In this document: in pieces, positions 35,143 to 43,342 of the stretch
Layout: each line of letters opens with the position of its first letter
Position numbering within the stretch: the first letter of the stretch is position 1
Origin: Sphingomonadales bacterium
GTDB lineage: Bacteria; Pseudomonadota; Alphaproteobacteria; Sphingomonadales; Sphingomonadaceae
Reading direction: 5' to 3'
DNA: 64,000 nucleotides
Assembly: GCA_027491235.1 (NCBI GenBank)
Contig: JAIXWO010000010.1
Location: 186,001-250,000 of the forward strand
The notes under the pieces: model-generated
Database searches by the model: none
Seen by the model: the letters and a program-made list of their open reading frames with translations, nothing else
Told to the model about the DNA's origin: nothing
Made by a program: the position numbers and the translations under genes

Positions 35143-36437
35143 GCGGGGTGGCAAACCAGAAGCCCCTCCCTTCCAAGGGAGGGGTTGGGGTGGGTGAGCC
35201 GAGCGCTTCGCTGTCACTCGCACCCACCCCCGGCCCCTCCCTTGGAAGGGAGGGGGGATTCAAGGCCGACTTCCCCGGTCTCGCCAATAACTGGCGCTAT
35301 CTCGACACCGGCGCGACGGCGCAGAAGCCGCAGGTGGTGATCGACGCGATGGCGCGGGCGATGGGGGCGGATTACGCCACCGTCCATCGCGGCGTTTATG
35401 CGCGGTCGGCGAACATGACGCTGGCTTTTGAAGCCGCCCGCCGCAAGGTCGCCCGCTTCATCGGCGCGATGGATGAGCGCGAAATTGTCTTTACCCGCGG
35501 CGCGACCGAGGCGATCAATCTGGTCGCGCACAGTTGGGGCAACCAGCTGAAGTCCGGTGACCGCATTTTGCTGTCTGTGCTGGAACATCATTCAAATATC
35601 GTTCCCTGGCAGTTGCTTAGGGACCGGACGGGCGTTGAGATTGATGTTTGCCCGCTGACCGAGGATGGCAAGATTGATCTGGATGCGGCCGAAGCGATGC
35701 TGACGCCGGCGCATAAGCTCGTCGCATTTGCGCATATTTCCAATGTCTTAGGCTCTGTCCTCGATGCGAAGCGGGCTGCGAAGATCGCGCATGCGGTGGG
35801 CGCCAAGCTGCTGCTCGATGGCTGTCAGGCGGTGCCGCATATGGCCGTCGATGTCGCCGCACTCGATTGTGATTTCTACGTTTTTTCCGCGCATAAGCTC
35901 TATGGCCCGACTGGGATTGGTGCATTGTGGGCGCGCTATGACATCCTTGATGCAATGCCACCGTGGCACGGGGGTGGCGCGATGATCGACAGGGTGTCGT
36001 TCGAGCGCACGACCTATGCCCCGCCGCCTGCGCGGTTTGAGGCGGGCACGCCTGCCATCGTCGAAGTGATCGCGCTCGCCGCCGCCATCGATTATGTTGA
36101 GGCCATCGGGCTCAATGTGATCCATGCGCATGAACAGGCGCTGGTGCGCGAAACCCGAGACGCGCTGCGCCGCATGAACAGCGTCCGCCTGTTCGGGCCT
36201 GACGATGCGGCGGGTATCGTGTCCTTTGAGGTCGAAGGGGTGCATCCGCACGATGTCGGCACCATATTGGACGAAGAAGGCGTGGCGATCCGCGCGGGGC
36301 ACCATTGTGCCCAGCCGCTGATGGACCATTTGGGTGTGGCCGCCACCGCGCGTGCCAGCTTTGGTATTTACAATGACGTGGAAGACGTCGCCGCGCTGGT
36401 GCGCGGTCTGGAACGAGTGAAGAGGATTTTCGGATGA
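35139..36437 (+). CDS. sufS: Cysteine desulfurase SufS with repeat-derived N-terminus
   Basis: 432 residues against about 410 in typical SufS. The fold type I PLP domain keeps the Lys in FSAHKLYGPTG, the DTGATAQKPQ entry segment and the active Cys in RAGHHCAQPL. It takes sulfur from L-cysteine as a persulfide for cluster assembly. Residues about 8-40 are encoded by a palindromic repeat (35163-35256); the usual sequence resumes at FKADFPGLANNW. The GTG at 35139 overlaps the sufD stop. No alternative start after the repeat is evident, so the extra residues are probably translated. Confidence 0.93.
   Translation: MSGVANQKPLPSKGGVGVGEPSASLSLAPTPGPSLGREGGFKADFPGLANNWRYLDTGATAQKPQVVIDAMARAMGADYATVHRGVYARSANMTLAFEAARRKVARFIGAMDEREIVFTRGATEAINLVAHSWGNQLKSGDRILLSVLEHHSNIVPWQLLRDRTGVEIDVCPLTEDGKIDLDAAEAMLTPAHKLVAFAHISNVLGSVLDAKRAAKIAHAVGAKLLLDGCQAVPHMAVDVAALDCDFYVFSAHKLYGPTGIGALWARYDILDAMPPWHGGGAMIDRVSFERTTYAPPPARFEAGTPAIVEVIALAAAIDYVEAIGLNVIHAHEQALVRETRDALRRMNSVRLFGPDDAAGIVSFEVEGVHPHDVGTILDEEGVAIRAGHHCAQPLMDHLGVAATARASFGIYNDVEDVAALVRGLERVKRIFG
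35163..35256. repeat. Palindromic element (family B) inside sufS
   Basis: CCCCTCCCTTCCAAGGGAGG... (from 35163) followed by GGGGTGGGTG, then CACCCACCCC and ...CCCTTGGAAGGGAGGGG to 35256: inverted arms of about 34 bases, each a hairpin in itself. CCCCTCCC-type palindromes of this kind are common intergenic repeats in alphaproteobacteria. Here it is read in frame near the start of sufS. It is unrelated in sequence to the element in sufC. Confidence 0.88.
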
Positions 36438-36898
36438 GTGATGAGATCCGGATTGAAGAAGTGGACAGCGTCCCCCCGCCGCCCAAGGCGCGCGTTGCGG
36501 ATGTGGAAGCGCCTGCGGAAAAGCTAGAGCGCAAGAAGGATTATCTGGAAGGCTTCCTGGCGCAAAAGCCTGCTGAGGTTGTTGCCGGAGAACCGGGCGG
36601 TGACCTGCATGATCAGGTTGTCGCCGCGCTCAAGGACATCTTCGATCCCGAAATTCCGGTCAACATTTACGACCTTGGCCTCATCTACAATGTTGAGGTC
36701 AATGGCGGCCATGTGAACGTCACCATGACGCTCACGACCCCGCATTGCCCGGTTGCGGAATCAATGCCGGGCGAAGTCGAACTGCGCGTCGGCGCGGTGC
36801 CGGGCGTTGGCGATTGTGAGGTCCATCTTGTCTGGGATCCACCATGGTCGCCCGCCAATATGACCGATGAAGCCCGTTTGGAGTTGGGAATGCTATGA
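36434..36898 (+). CDS. sufT: SufT-like Fe-S maturation protein (DUF59/MIP18)
   Basis: 154 residues: a low-complexity, charged N-terminus (1-60) and a DUF59 domain (about 62-150) with DIFDPEIPVNIYDLGLIY and the Cys in LTTPHCPVAESMP. DUF59 proteins of SUF operons (SufT) help in Fe-S maturation when demand is high. The start overlaps sufS and the stop overlaps the A-type carrier (ATGA). Confidence 0.92.
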   Translation: MSDEIRIEEVDSVPPPPKARVADVEAPAEKLERKKDYLEGFLAQKPAEVVAGEPGGDLHDQVVAALKDIFDPEIPVNIYDLGLIYNVEVNGGHVNVTMTLTTPHCPVAESMPGEVELRVGAVPGVGDCEVHLVWDPPWSPANMTDEARLELGML

Positions 36899-37254
36899 GC
36901 ACCGAAACCAAAATCCGCGCCCGTCCTGCCGCTGTTTTGCTGACGCCGTCGGCAGAAGCGCGCATTGCCGACCTGATGTCCAAGGCCCCCGAAGGCACCA
37001 TTGGCGTGAAGCTCTCCACGCCGCGTCGGGGCTGTTCCGGCCTCGCCTACTCGGTCGATTATGTGAACGAATCCAACAGCTTCGATGAACGTATCGAGAC
37101 GCCGGGCGGCGTGCTTTTTATCGATGGTGCGTCGGTTCTGTACCTTGTCGGCTCCACGATGGACTGGCAAGAGGATGACTTCACCGCAGGGTTTGTCTTC
37201 AACAACCCCAATGCCAAAGGCAGTTGCGGGTGTGGGGAGAGTTTCACGATATGA
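36895..37254 (+). CDS. sufA: A-type Fe-S carrier (SufA/IscA)
   Basis: 119 residues of the HesB/IscA fold with the three cluster cysteines: one in TPRRGCSGLAY (about 47) and two in GSCGCGESF near the C-terminus. It carries clusters from the SufBCD scaffold to target enzymes. The name SufA follows from its place in the suf operon; ErpA-type function cannot be excluded. The stop overlaps the start of an MBL-fold gene. Confidence 0.92.
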   Translation: MSTETKIRARPAAVLLTPSAEARIADLMSKAPEGTIGVKLSTPRRGCSGLAYSVDYVNESNSFDERIETPGGVLFIDGASVLYLVGSTMDWQEDDFTAGFVFNNPNAKGSCGCGESFTI

Positions 37255-38315
37255 AGACATCAGGCCGGATCGCACTCACTCTCTCCGGCCTCTTGGTTCT
37301 CGCTGGCGGCATCGCGTTCGCCAATCGTGATGCCATCATGATGCGCGTCTTTGAACGTGCGCTCGACAAAGCGATGGCGCGCGACGTGATGGCGACGCTC
37401 GACCCCAAAGCGCTCCATGTCGGCTTTTGTGGCACCGGATCTCCCTTGCCCAGCCGCGACCGGGCGTCTGCCTGCACCGTCGTTGTCGCAGGCGGCAAGC
37501 TGTTCATTTTTGATGCAGGCGAAGGCGCGGGCGAAACGCTTTCGCTGATGGGCTTGCCGCTCGGCAAAGTGCAAGGCGTGTTCCTGACGCACCTCCATTC
37601 CGATCATTTTGAAGGTCTTGGCCCGCTCGCGCTGCAGCGCTGGGCGGGGACGAGTGCCGCAACGGCGCTTCCGATCATCGGACCCGAAGGTACGCAGAAA
37701 ATCGCCGAAGGGCTGAACATCGCTTATGGTCCGGATGGCGGCTTTCGCATCGCGCATCACGGCACGGCCGCAGTCCCGCCGTCGGGCTTCGGCTTTGCCG
37801 CCACCGTGATCAATCCCGGTGTCGTCTATGATAAGGATGGCGTGAAGATCACGGCCTTCCCGGTCAGCCATGGCCCAATCTCCCCCGCCTTCGGCTATCG
37901 GGTCGATTGGCAGGGCAAGAGTGTGACGATCAGCGGGGATACCACCACTGACCCGTCCATCGCCATGATCGCCAAGGGCAGCGACGTTCTGGTCTATGAA
38001 GTCCTCCAGCCGCGCCTTGTTGAAGAAATGGCCAAGGCCGCAGAACGGAACGGACAGCCGGGCCGCGCCAAGATTTTCCGCGACATCCAGAACTATCACA
38101 TCACGCCCGAGGCAGCCGCCGACAGCGCGACAGCGGCAGGTGCAAAAATGCTCGCCTTCACGCACGTCGTGCCGTCGCTGCCAAAGCCGCTAATGCGCCT
38201 TGTGACGCTGGGCGCAGATAAGCATTATGCAGGGCCCATCCGCACGATGCGCGACGGCGATCTGCTGAGCATCACGGGCAAGGGCGAGCCGGACTATCGG
38301 AATCTGCTGGACTAG
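37251..38315 (+). CDS. Exported MBL-fold hydrolase coupled to the suf operon
   Basis: 354 residues. A hydrophobic N-terminus (about 5-24, IALTLSGLLVLAGGIAFA) acts as signal peptide or anchor. The metallo-beta-lactamase domain follows, with GTGSPLPSRDR, the metal motif THLHSDHFEG and later His/Asp ligands in PVSHGP and SGDTTTD, similar to RNase Z-like or arylsulfatase-like MBL proteins. Substrate unknown. The ATG overlaps the sufA stop, so it shares the transcript, though its link to Fe-S assembly is unclear. Confidence 0.85.
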   Translation: MKTSGRIALTLSGLLVLAGGIAFANRDAIMMRVFERALDKAMARDVMATLDPKALHVGFCGTGSPLPSRDRASACTVVVAGGKLFIFDAGEGAGETLSLMGLPLGKVQGVFLTHLHSDHFEGLGPLALQRWAGTSAATALPIIGPEGTQKIAEGLNIAYGPDGGFRIAHHGTAAVPPSGFGFAATVINPGVVYDKDGVKITAFPVSHGPISPAFGYRVDWQGKSVTISGDTTTDPSIAMIAKGSDVLVYEVLQPRLVEEMAKAAERNGQPGRAKIFRDIQNYHITPEAAADSATAAGAKMLAFTHVVPSLPKPLMRLVTLGADKHYAGPIRTMRDGDLLSITGKGEPDYRNLLD

Positions 38316-38344
38316 ACCCGCGCCTTTCGCGCAAGAAAGCCCTT

Positions 38345-39004
38345 ATGACTGCCAAGCCCCCGCTCCAAGCCGCCATCATCCCCGTCACACCATTGCAGCA
38401 GAATTGCTGCCTCATCTGGTGCACGGAAACGATGCGCGGCGCCTTTACCGATCCGGGTGGAGATCTGGCGCTGCTCAAAGGCGCGGCGGCCAAGCAGGGC
38501 GTGACGATTGAAAAGCTGCTCATCACCCATGGGCATCTCGACCATTGCGGGCAGGCGGGCATCCTTGCCAAGGAACTCGGCGTGCCGATTGAAGGCCCGC
38601 ATGAAGATGACCGCTTCTGGATCGCGCAACTGGACGATGACGGCAAGCGCTGGGGCATGGACGCCAAGACCTTTGAGCCCGACCGCTGGCTGGTGGACGG
38701 TGACACGGTGACCGTCGGCAACCTCACCCTTGATGTCATCCACTGCCCCGGCCACACGCCGGGTCATGTCGTCTTCTATCACGCGCCGTCACATTTTGCG
38801 GTGGTGGGCGACGTTCTGTTTCAGGGCTCCATCGGCCGGACGGACTTCCCCAAGGGCAATCATCAGCAACTGATTGATTCCATCACGCAGAAGCTCTGGC
38901 CGCTGGGCAGCGAAACCGCCTTCGTGCCGGGCCATGGGCCCATGTCCACCTTCGGACATGAGCGCAAAACCAACGGCTATGTGTCGGACTATCTACTGGC
39001 CTGA
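38345..39004 (+). CDS. MBL-fold hydrolase, YcbL/glyoxalase II-like
   Basis: 219 residues of the metallo-beta-lactamase fold with metal motif THGHLDHCG, HCPGHTPGHV, a GDVLF Asp and a final His in VPGHGPMSTFG. It belongs to the short YcbL-like branch related to glyoxalase II; these have thioesterase or unknown activity. It starts 30 bases after the previous MBL gene and may be in the same transcript. No export signal is present. Confidence 0.88.
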   Translation: MTAKPPLQAAIIPVTPLQQNCCLIWCTETMRGAFTDPGGDLALLKGAAAKQGVTIEKLLITHGHLDHCGQAGILAKELGVPIEGPHEDDRFWIAQLDDDGKRWGMDAKTFEPDRWLVDGDTVTVGNLTLDVIHCPGHTPGHVVFYHAPSHFAVVGDVLFQGSIGRTDFPKGNHQQLIDSITQKLWPLGSETAFVPGHGPMSTFGHERKTNGYVSDYLLA

Positions 39005-39640
39005 TTAGAGGCCGAGGATTTTCCGTTCCCGCGCAATCCATGTGGCAAAGCTGGGACGTCCCAAGATCGACGCGAGATACGCCGTCAGCTTCGGATAGGT
39101 CGCAGAATCGGGAACCATCCCGCAATGCCCAGCATTCACAAAGCTGGTCGCTGCCGAGATATCAGCCAGCGAGAACGCATCGCCCACCAGATAGCCCGAT
39201 GCCGGAATAACGCTTTCCAGATAATCGCAGACCGGGCCGAATTCAGCCTCGCCCTGCGCGATCAGGTCCGCATCGCCGTCCTTCTTCAGGAAGCGCGGAG
39301 CGACGATCGTGTTGAAGAAAACCTTTCCTGCCGCCGCTGCAACAATCGTGTCTCCAAACTCGTCAAACCAGACAGTCCGGGCGCGCCCCTGCGCATCGGT
39401 CGGGATGAGACTGTGCTCCGGCTGCTTAGTGTCAAGATAGGTGACGATGGCGGTTGAATCCGAGATGCTAAAATCGCCGTCACGCAGCGCGGGCATTTTG
39501 CGGAAGGGGCTGCACGCGTTGAAATCCGGATTTGGATCACCGATGCCGACGGGCACCAATTCCAATTCAATGCCCTTTTCGGCAGCGAAGACGAGCACCT
39601 TGCGGACAAAGGGGGAAATCGGGCTGCCGTAGAGGATCAT
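39005..39640 (-). CDS. Glutathione S-transferase family protein
   Basis: 211 residues: N-terminal thioredoxin-like GST domain (ILYGSPISPFVRKV, with Ser as the likely catalytic residue, then the SDSTAIVTYLD glutathione-binding segment) and a helical C-terminal domain. Members conjugate glutathione to electrophiles in the cytoplasm. AAGGA seven bases upstream supports ATG 39640. A perfect 19-base palindrome lies 16 bases before the start, between this gene and a divergent ATP-grasp gene. Confidence 0.88.
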   Translation of the reverse strand: MILYGSPISPFVRKVLVFAAEKGIELELVPVGIGDPNPDFNACSPFRKMPALRDGDFSISDSTAIVTYLDTKQPEHSLIPTDAQGRARTVWFDEFGDTIVAAAAGKVFFNTIVAPRFLKKDGDADLIAQGEAEFGPVCDYLESVIPASGYLVGDAFSLADISAATSFVNAGHCGMVPDSATYPKLTAYLASILGRPSFATWIARERKILGL

Positions 39641-39655
39641 CTTCAAGTCCTTTAT

Positions 39656-39674
39656 AAGTTTCAGACTGAAACTT
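39656..39674. promoter_or_regulatory. Perfect palindrome, probable operator between GST and ATP-grasp genes
   Basis: AAGTTTCAG-A-CTGAAACTT is a 19-base dyad with nine-base perfect arms. It stands 16 bases from the GST start and 34 bases from the ATP-grasp start, the usual place for a dimeric repressor site controlling both. The protein that binds it is unknown; the MarR gene 1 kb away is a candidate. Confidence 0.6.
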
Positions 39675-39707
39675 GCCAGCCCGCGTCCGCCGATGCAAGA
39701 GGCGGCT

Positions 39708-40553
39708 ATGGCCAACATCTGCATTTTGACCCCGCACCCTGACTATGAAGAAAACTGGCACCCTTATGCGGACCAGTATCGCGCGCTGTTTGGCGACCAG
39801 CTTCAGTTCCGGCCATGGACCGATGCGGGGGATCTGAGCGAGTTCCCGCTTGTCCTTCCGCTCCTTGCCTGGGGCTATCAGCGCCGACCCGACATCTGGT
39901 TTGATGTGCTGGACCGATGGGAAGCGCAGGGCGTGCGCATGGCCAACAGCATCCCCCTGCTGCGGTGGAACACCGACAAAGCCTATCTGCTCAAGCTGGC
40001 CGCACGCGGCGTCAGCGTGGTTCCAACGCACGCGGCCCCTGCCCTCGATACGGCAGATATGGAGGCGGCACGCGCGGCGTTTGAGAGCGACACCCTTGTC
40101 ATCAAGCCGACGATTTCCGGCGGTGCAGACGGGACCTATCTCCTCAAATCCGGCGACCCGATTCCCGCCGATGTGTTGGGGCAGGACATGCTGATCCAGC
40201 CGATGATGCCCGCCATCGCGACCGAAGGGGAGTTTTCGCTCTTCTACTTTGAGGACCAGTTCAGTCACGCGATCCTGAAGACGCCCGCCACCGGCGACTT
40301 TCGCGTGCAGGAACAATTTGGTGGGCGCGAAGTCGCGGTCACGCCGCCGGATGCGGCCCTGACACTGGCGGCAGCAACGTTGGCCGCAGCACCCGATGCG
40401 CCGCTCTATGCGCGCGTCGATATGGTTCGGGCGTCGGCTGACACCTTCAACCTGATGGAGTTGGAGGTCATCGAGCCGTCGCTCTTCTTTGCCTTTGCGC
40501 AAGACGGCGGACAGGCCTTTGCGCAATCCGTCCTGCGCGTCTTAAATGCTTGA
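39708..40553 (+). CDS. ATP-grasp enzyme, RimK/glutathione synthase-like
   Basis: 281 residues with an ATP-grasp fold: KPTISGGADGTYLL as the nucleotide-binding strand-loop and the metal-binding YARVDMVRASADTFNLMELEVIEPSLFF segment split around the Asp and Glu/Asn positions. Such enzymes join a carboxylate to an amine or thiol using ATP. Substrates are unknown; similar proteins are annotated as RimK-like or prokaryotic glutathione synthase-like. AAGAGG five bases upstream supports ATG 39708. Divergent from a GST, it may make or use a glutathione-type peptide. Confidence 0.8.
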   Translation: MANICILTPHPDYEENWHPYADQYRALFGDQLQFRPWTDAGDLSEFPLVLPLLAWGYQRRPDIWFDVLDRWEAQGVRMANSIPLLRWNTDKAYLLKLAARGVSVVPTHAAPALDTADMEAARAAFESDTLVIKPTISGGADGTYLLKSGDPIPADVLGQDMLIQPMMPAIATEGEFSLFYFEDQFSHAILKTPATGDFRVQEQFGGREVAVTPPDAALTLAAATLAAAPDAPLYARVDMVRASADTFNLMELEVIEPSLFFAFAQDGGQAFAQSVLRVLNA

Positions 40554-40636
40554 TGCTCACCTCCATCGGTCAGATCGTCAGATATAATATTGTAAGATAG
40601 TTGACGAATCGGACAGAGTGCGGAATTCTCCTCCTC

Positions 40637-41113
40637 ATGCCGGGTTCAACCTTCCCCTCTGCGCTTGAAGCCCTGAGCTTCCGCTTCGATGAAATCGTGC
40701 GGTTGTTGAGCCGCCGGATCGATGCCGCGCTCGCCGATTATGACCTCAGCCGCACCCAGTGGCGGCTGCTGGCTTATGTACTGCGTCAGGAAGGCATTAC
40801 GCAGAGCGAGCTCGCCCGTGTCCTCGAACTCGAACGCGCAAGCGTCGGCAACACGGTCGACATTATGGAGCGCAAGGGGCTGGTGATGCGCGTTGCCAAC
40901 CCGGATGACCGCCGCGTCTGGCGGATCGCCGCGACCCCACGCGCGCATGATCTTTTGCCCGGCCTGCGGGAAAGCATCGATGACATGCTCGACCGAACCT
41001 TCACCGGCCTTACCCCCGCCAGCATCGCCGCCTTGTCGGAGACGCTGGACCAGATCGTTGCCAATCTGGGCGATGACGAAACTGCACAAAGCAAAATGCT
41101 AGAGGAAGCCTGA
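40637..41113 (+). CDS. MarR-family transcriptional regulator
   Basis: 158 residues with the winged helix of MarR: GITQSELARVLELERASVGNTV, then MERKGLVMRVANPDDRRVWRIAATP, including the wing Asp/Arg pair. MarR dimers repress operons and release DNA on binding aromatic or fatty compounds. A TTG at 40601 would extend it by 12 residues. A TATAAT stands at 40583 but without a clear -35. It ends two bases before the P450 gene, so it probably controls that gene and itself. Confidence 0.87.
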   Translation: MPGSTFPSALEALSFRFDEIVRLLSRRIDAALADYDLSRTQWRLLAYVLRQEGITQSELARVLELERASVGNTVDIMERKGLVMRVANPDDRRVWRIAATPRAHDLLPGLRESIDDMLDRTFTGLTPASIAALSETLDQIVANLGDDETAQSKMLEEA

Positions 41114-41114
41114 C

Positions 41115-42347
41115 ATGACACTTGAGAGCCTTGCGACCATCCACCCCGCCCGCCCGGACCGTTTCGCCGATGGATCGGTGCATGAAGTGATGCGCCGCCT
41201 GCGTAACGAAGCGCCCATCCATCAAACCAAGGACAGCGAGTTCGGTTCCTATTGGTCGCTCACCAAGTATAAGGACATTGTGGAGGTTGAGGCTCTGCCC
41301 TTGCTCTATTCGTCTGAAATGGAACGCGGCGGCATTTCGCTCATCGACTCCGAGTTCGCCGGCGCGGAGCAGGCCGAACAGAACCGCATGGAAATGTTCA
41401 TCGCGATGGACCCGCCGCGCCACACCGAAAAGCGCCGTGTGGTCGCGCCTGCCTTCACCCCGTCAGAAATGACGCGACTGGCCGGCAGCATCCGTGAACG
41501 CACCGCCGCGCGGCTCGACTCACTGCCCAAGGGCGAAGTGTTCGATTGGGTCTCCATGGTGTCGGTGGATCTGACGACAGACATGCTCGCCATCCTGTTC
41601 GACTTCCCATGGGACGAACGCCACAAGCTGCCCATCTGGTCAGACGCGATCACGTCGCTCGATATGATCAAGAACCGCCAGCAGGAACGTCAGGTCATGA
41701 TGTTTGAAATGGCGATGAAGTTCTTCGCCCTGTGGCAGGAACGCACGGCTGCGGAACCCGCGCCTGACCTCTTGTCGATGATGATCCATTCCAACGCGAT
41801 GTCGAAAATGGATCAGGTGGAATTCATCGGCAACATGGCGCTGCTGATTGTCGGGGGGAATGACACGACCCGCAATTCCATGTCCGGGCTTGTCGATGCC
41901 ATCAATCGCTGGCCGGAGGAATGGGACAAGGTGCTCGCCAACCCCGGGCTTGCCGGAAATGCGGGCAGCGAAGTCATCCGCTGGCACTCCCCTGTCGCGC
42001 ACATGCGCCGCACGGTCACCGAAGATCACGACTTCCGCGGCCATGCCTTTAAGGAAGGGGACAAGGTTGGCCTGTGGTACATCTCGGGCAATCAGGATGA
42101 GGACTATTTCGAGGCAGGCGACCGGTTCATTGCCGACCGTGACAATGCCCGGCGCCACCTCTCCTTCGGCTATGGCGTCCACCGCTGCGTCGGCGCGCGT
42201 CTGGCTGAATTGCAGATCGCCACGCTGATCGAGGAAATGGTCGCGCGCAACATGCGGGTCGAACAGGCCGGTGACGTGGTGCGGGAGCATAACCCGTTTG
42301 TGAACCAGATCCTCCAAATCCCGGTGCGGGTCACCAAGGCCGGTTAA
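41115..42347 (+). CDS. Cytochrome P450, CYP153-like
   Basis: 410 residues. The haem-ligand Cys358 sits in FGYGVHRCVGARLAE; the I-helix oxygen motif is GGNDTTRNSMSG, the ExxR-region is SEVIRWHSP, and MDPPRHTEKRRVVAPAF matches the C-helix. The I-helix and C-helix segments are close to CYP153, bacterial terminal hydroxylases of alkanes and fatty acids. No ferredoxin or reductase gene lies next to it, although CYP153 operons often have both. RBS AGAGGAAG lies in the marR end. Confidence 0.9.
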   Translation: MTLESLATIHPARPDRFADGSVHEVMRRLRNEAPIHQTKDSEFGSYWSLTKYKDIVEVEALPLLYSSEMERGGISLIDSEFAGAEQAEQNRMEMFIAMDPPRHTEKRRVVAPAFTPSEMTRLAGSIRERTAARLDSLPKGEVFDWVSMVSVDLTTDMLAILFDFPWDERHKLPIWSDAITSLDMIKNRQQERQVMMFEMAMKFFALWQERTAAEPAPDLLSMMIHSNAMSKMDQVEFIGNMALLIVGGNDTTRNSMSGLVDAINRWPEEWDKVLANPGLAGNAGSEVIRWHSPVAHMRRTVTEDHDFRGHAFKEGDKVGLWYISGNQDEDYFEAGDRFIADRDNARRHLSFGYGVHRCVGARLAELQIATLIEEMVARNMRVEQAGDVVREHNPFVNQILQIPVRVTKAG

Positions 42348-42413
42348 TCGTCCAGCCCTTGACCCCTACGTCAGGTCCACCCAGTGTCGGCTGAACGACT
42401 TGGGAGAGGATTC

Positions 42414-42944
42414 GTGCGCGACATGCGCTGGCGCAAGGCAACACAGGAAGACGCAGTCGCCCTCGAAGCGCTGATTGAATCGGCGTATCGGGGCGACGCG
42501 AGCCGCGCAGGCTGGACGACGGAGGCGGACCTGCTGGGCGGCAACCGGACGAGCATCGATATGCTTCTGGCGACGCTGGAGGATGCCGGTCAAACGGTCC
42601 TCGCCTGCGATGATGCAGAGGGCCTGCTGGCAACTGTGACAGTCGAACGGCGCGACGGCTATGGCTATATCGGCGCTGTATCCGTCCGTCCGACATGCCA
42701 GGGACAGGGCATCGGCCGGGACCTGCTGGTGCAGGCGGAACGGCTGATCGGAGAGGAATGGAAGCTGGAGCGCGCAAGGATGACCGTGATCGCCCAGCGC
42801 CCTGAACTGATCGACTGGTATGCCCGGCGCGGCTATCGGGACACGGGAGAAACCGCGCCCTTCCCTTATGGCGACGCACGCTTTGGCGCCCCCAAGCGCG
42901 ATGATCTCTACTTCGTCATCCTCGAAAAAGCGCTGGCGGCATGA
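42414..42944 (+). CDS. GNAT-family N-acetyltransferase
   Basis: 176 residues with the GNAT acetyl-CoA segment VRPTCQGQGIGRDLL and the YARRGYRDTGETAPFPYG end seen in small GNAT enzymes. Acceptor is unknown. GGGAG about seven bases before GTG 42414 supports this start; ATG 42423 is an alternative three residues later. Its stop overlaps the next gene (ATGA), which continues into the kinase and acyl-CoA dehydrogenase. Confidence 0.82.
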   Translation: MRDMRWRKATQEDAVALEALIESAYRGDASRAGWTTEADLLGGNRTSIDMLLATLEDAGQTVLACDDAEGLLATVTVERRDGYGYIGAVSVRPTCQGQGIGRDLLVQAERLIGEEWKLERARMTVIAQRPELIDWYARRGYRDTGETAPFPYGDARFGAPKRDDLYFVILEKALAA

Positions 42945-43342
42945 TCGATGAATATGCGCCCGATGCCATGGATGTGGCGACCATCCTCGCCGACGTGCCG
43001 CACATTGAGCGCTTGCTTCAGGGCATCGCGATGGAAGGCCACGACACCAGCTATTCGGAGTTCCTTCTGATGCTGGGCCTGCGCTTTTCCCGCCCCAAGA
43101 TGCGTGCCTTGTGCAAGACGCTAGACGAGGTCGACCGGCGCGCCAAGGCTGCCGGGCAGCCCGAACTCGCCGTCCTTGTCGTGCGCGAAAGTGACCGGCT
43201 GCCGGGGCAAGGCTGGTGGACGGGCCGCCGCGATTATCAGGGCGCATGGACCGGCCCTGCGGCGCGCGCGTTTTTAAACAGCATTCAGGCGGAGACGTTT
43301 GCCTATTGGCGCGCCCGCAGCCCCAAAAGGAAACCGGCATGA
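42941..43342 (+). CDS. Hypothetical protein
   Basis: 133 residues, predicted all-cytoplasmic, mostly helical in the first half (LADVPHIERLLQGIAMEG) and with a Trp/Gly-rich GQGWWTGRRDYQGAWTGP segment near 95-115. I recognise no family. Translationally coupled at both ends (ATGA with the GNAT gene and with the kinase gene), so it belongs to the same operon and possibly the same pathway. Confidence 0.7.
   Translation: MIDEYAPDAMDVATILADVPHIERLLQGIAMEGHDTSYSEFLLMLGLRFSRPKMRALCKTLDEVDRRAKAAGQPELAVLVVRESDRLPGQGWWTGRRDYQGAWTGPAARAFLNSIQAETFAYWRARSPKRKPA

Noticed and set aside
40550-40600. Sigma-70 promoter before the MarR gene
   Set aside because: TATAAT at 40583 is good, but the only TTGA-like hexamer is 27 bases upstream, too far for a -35 box.
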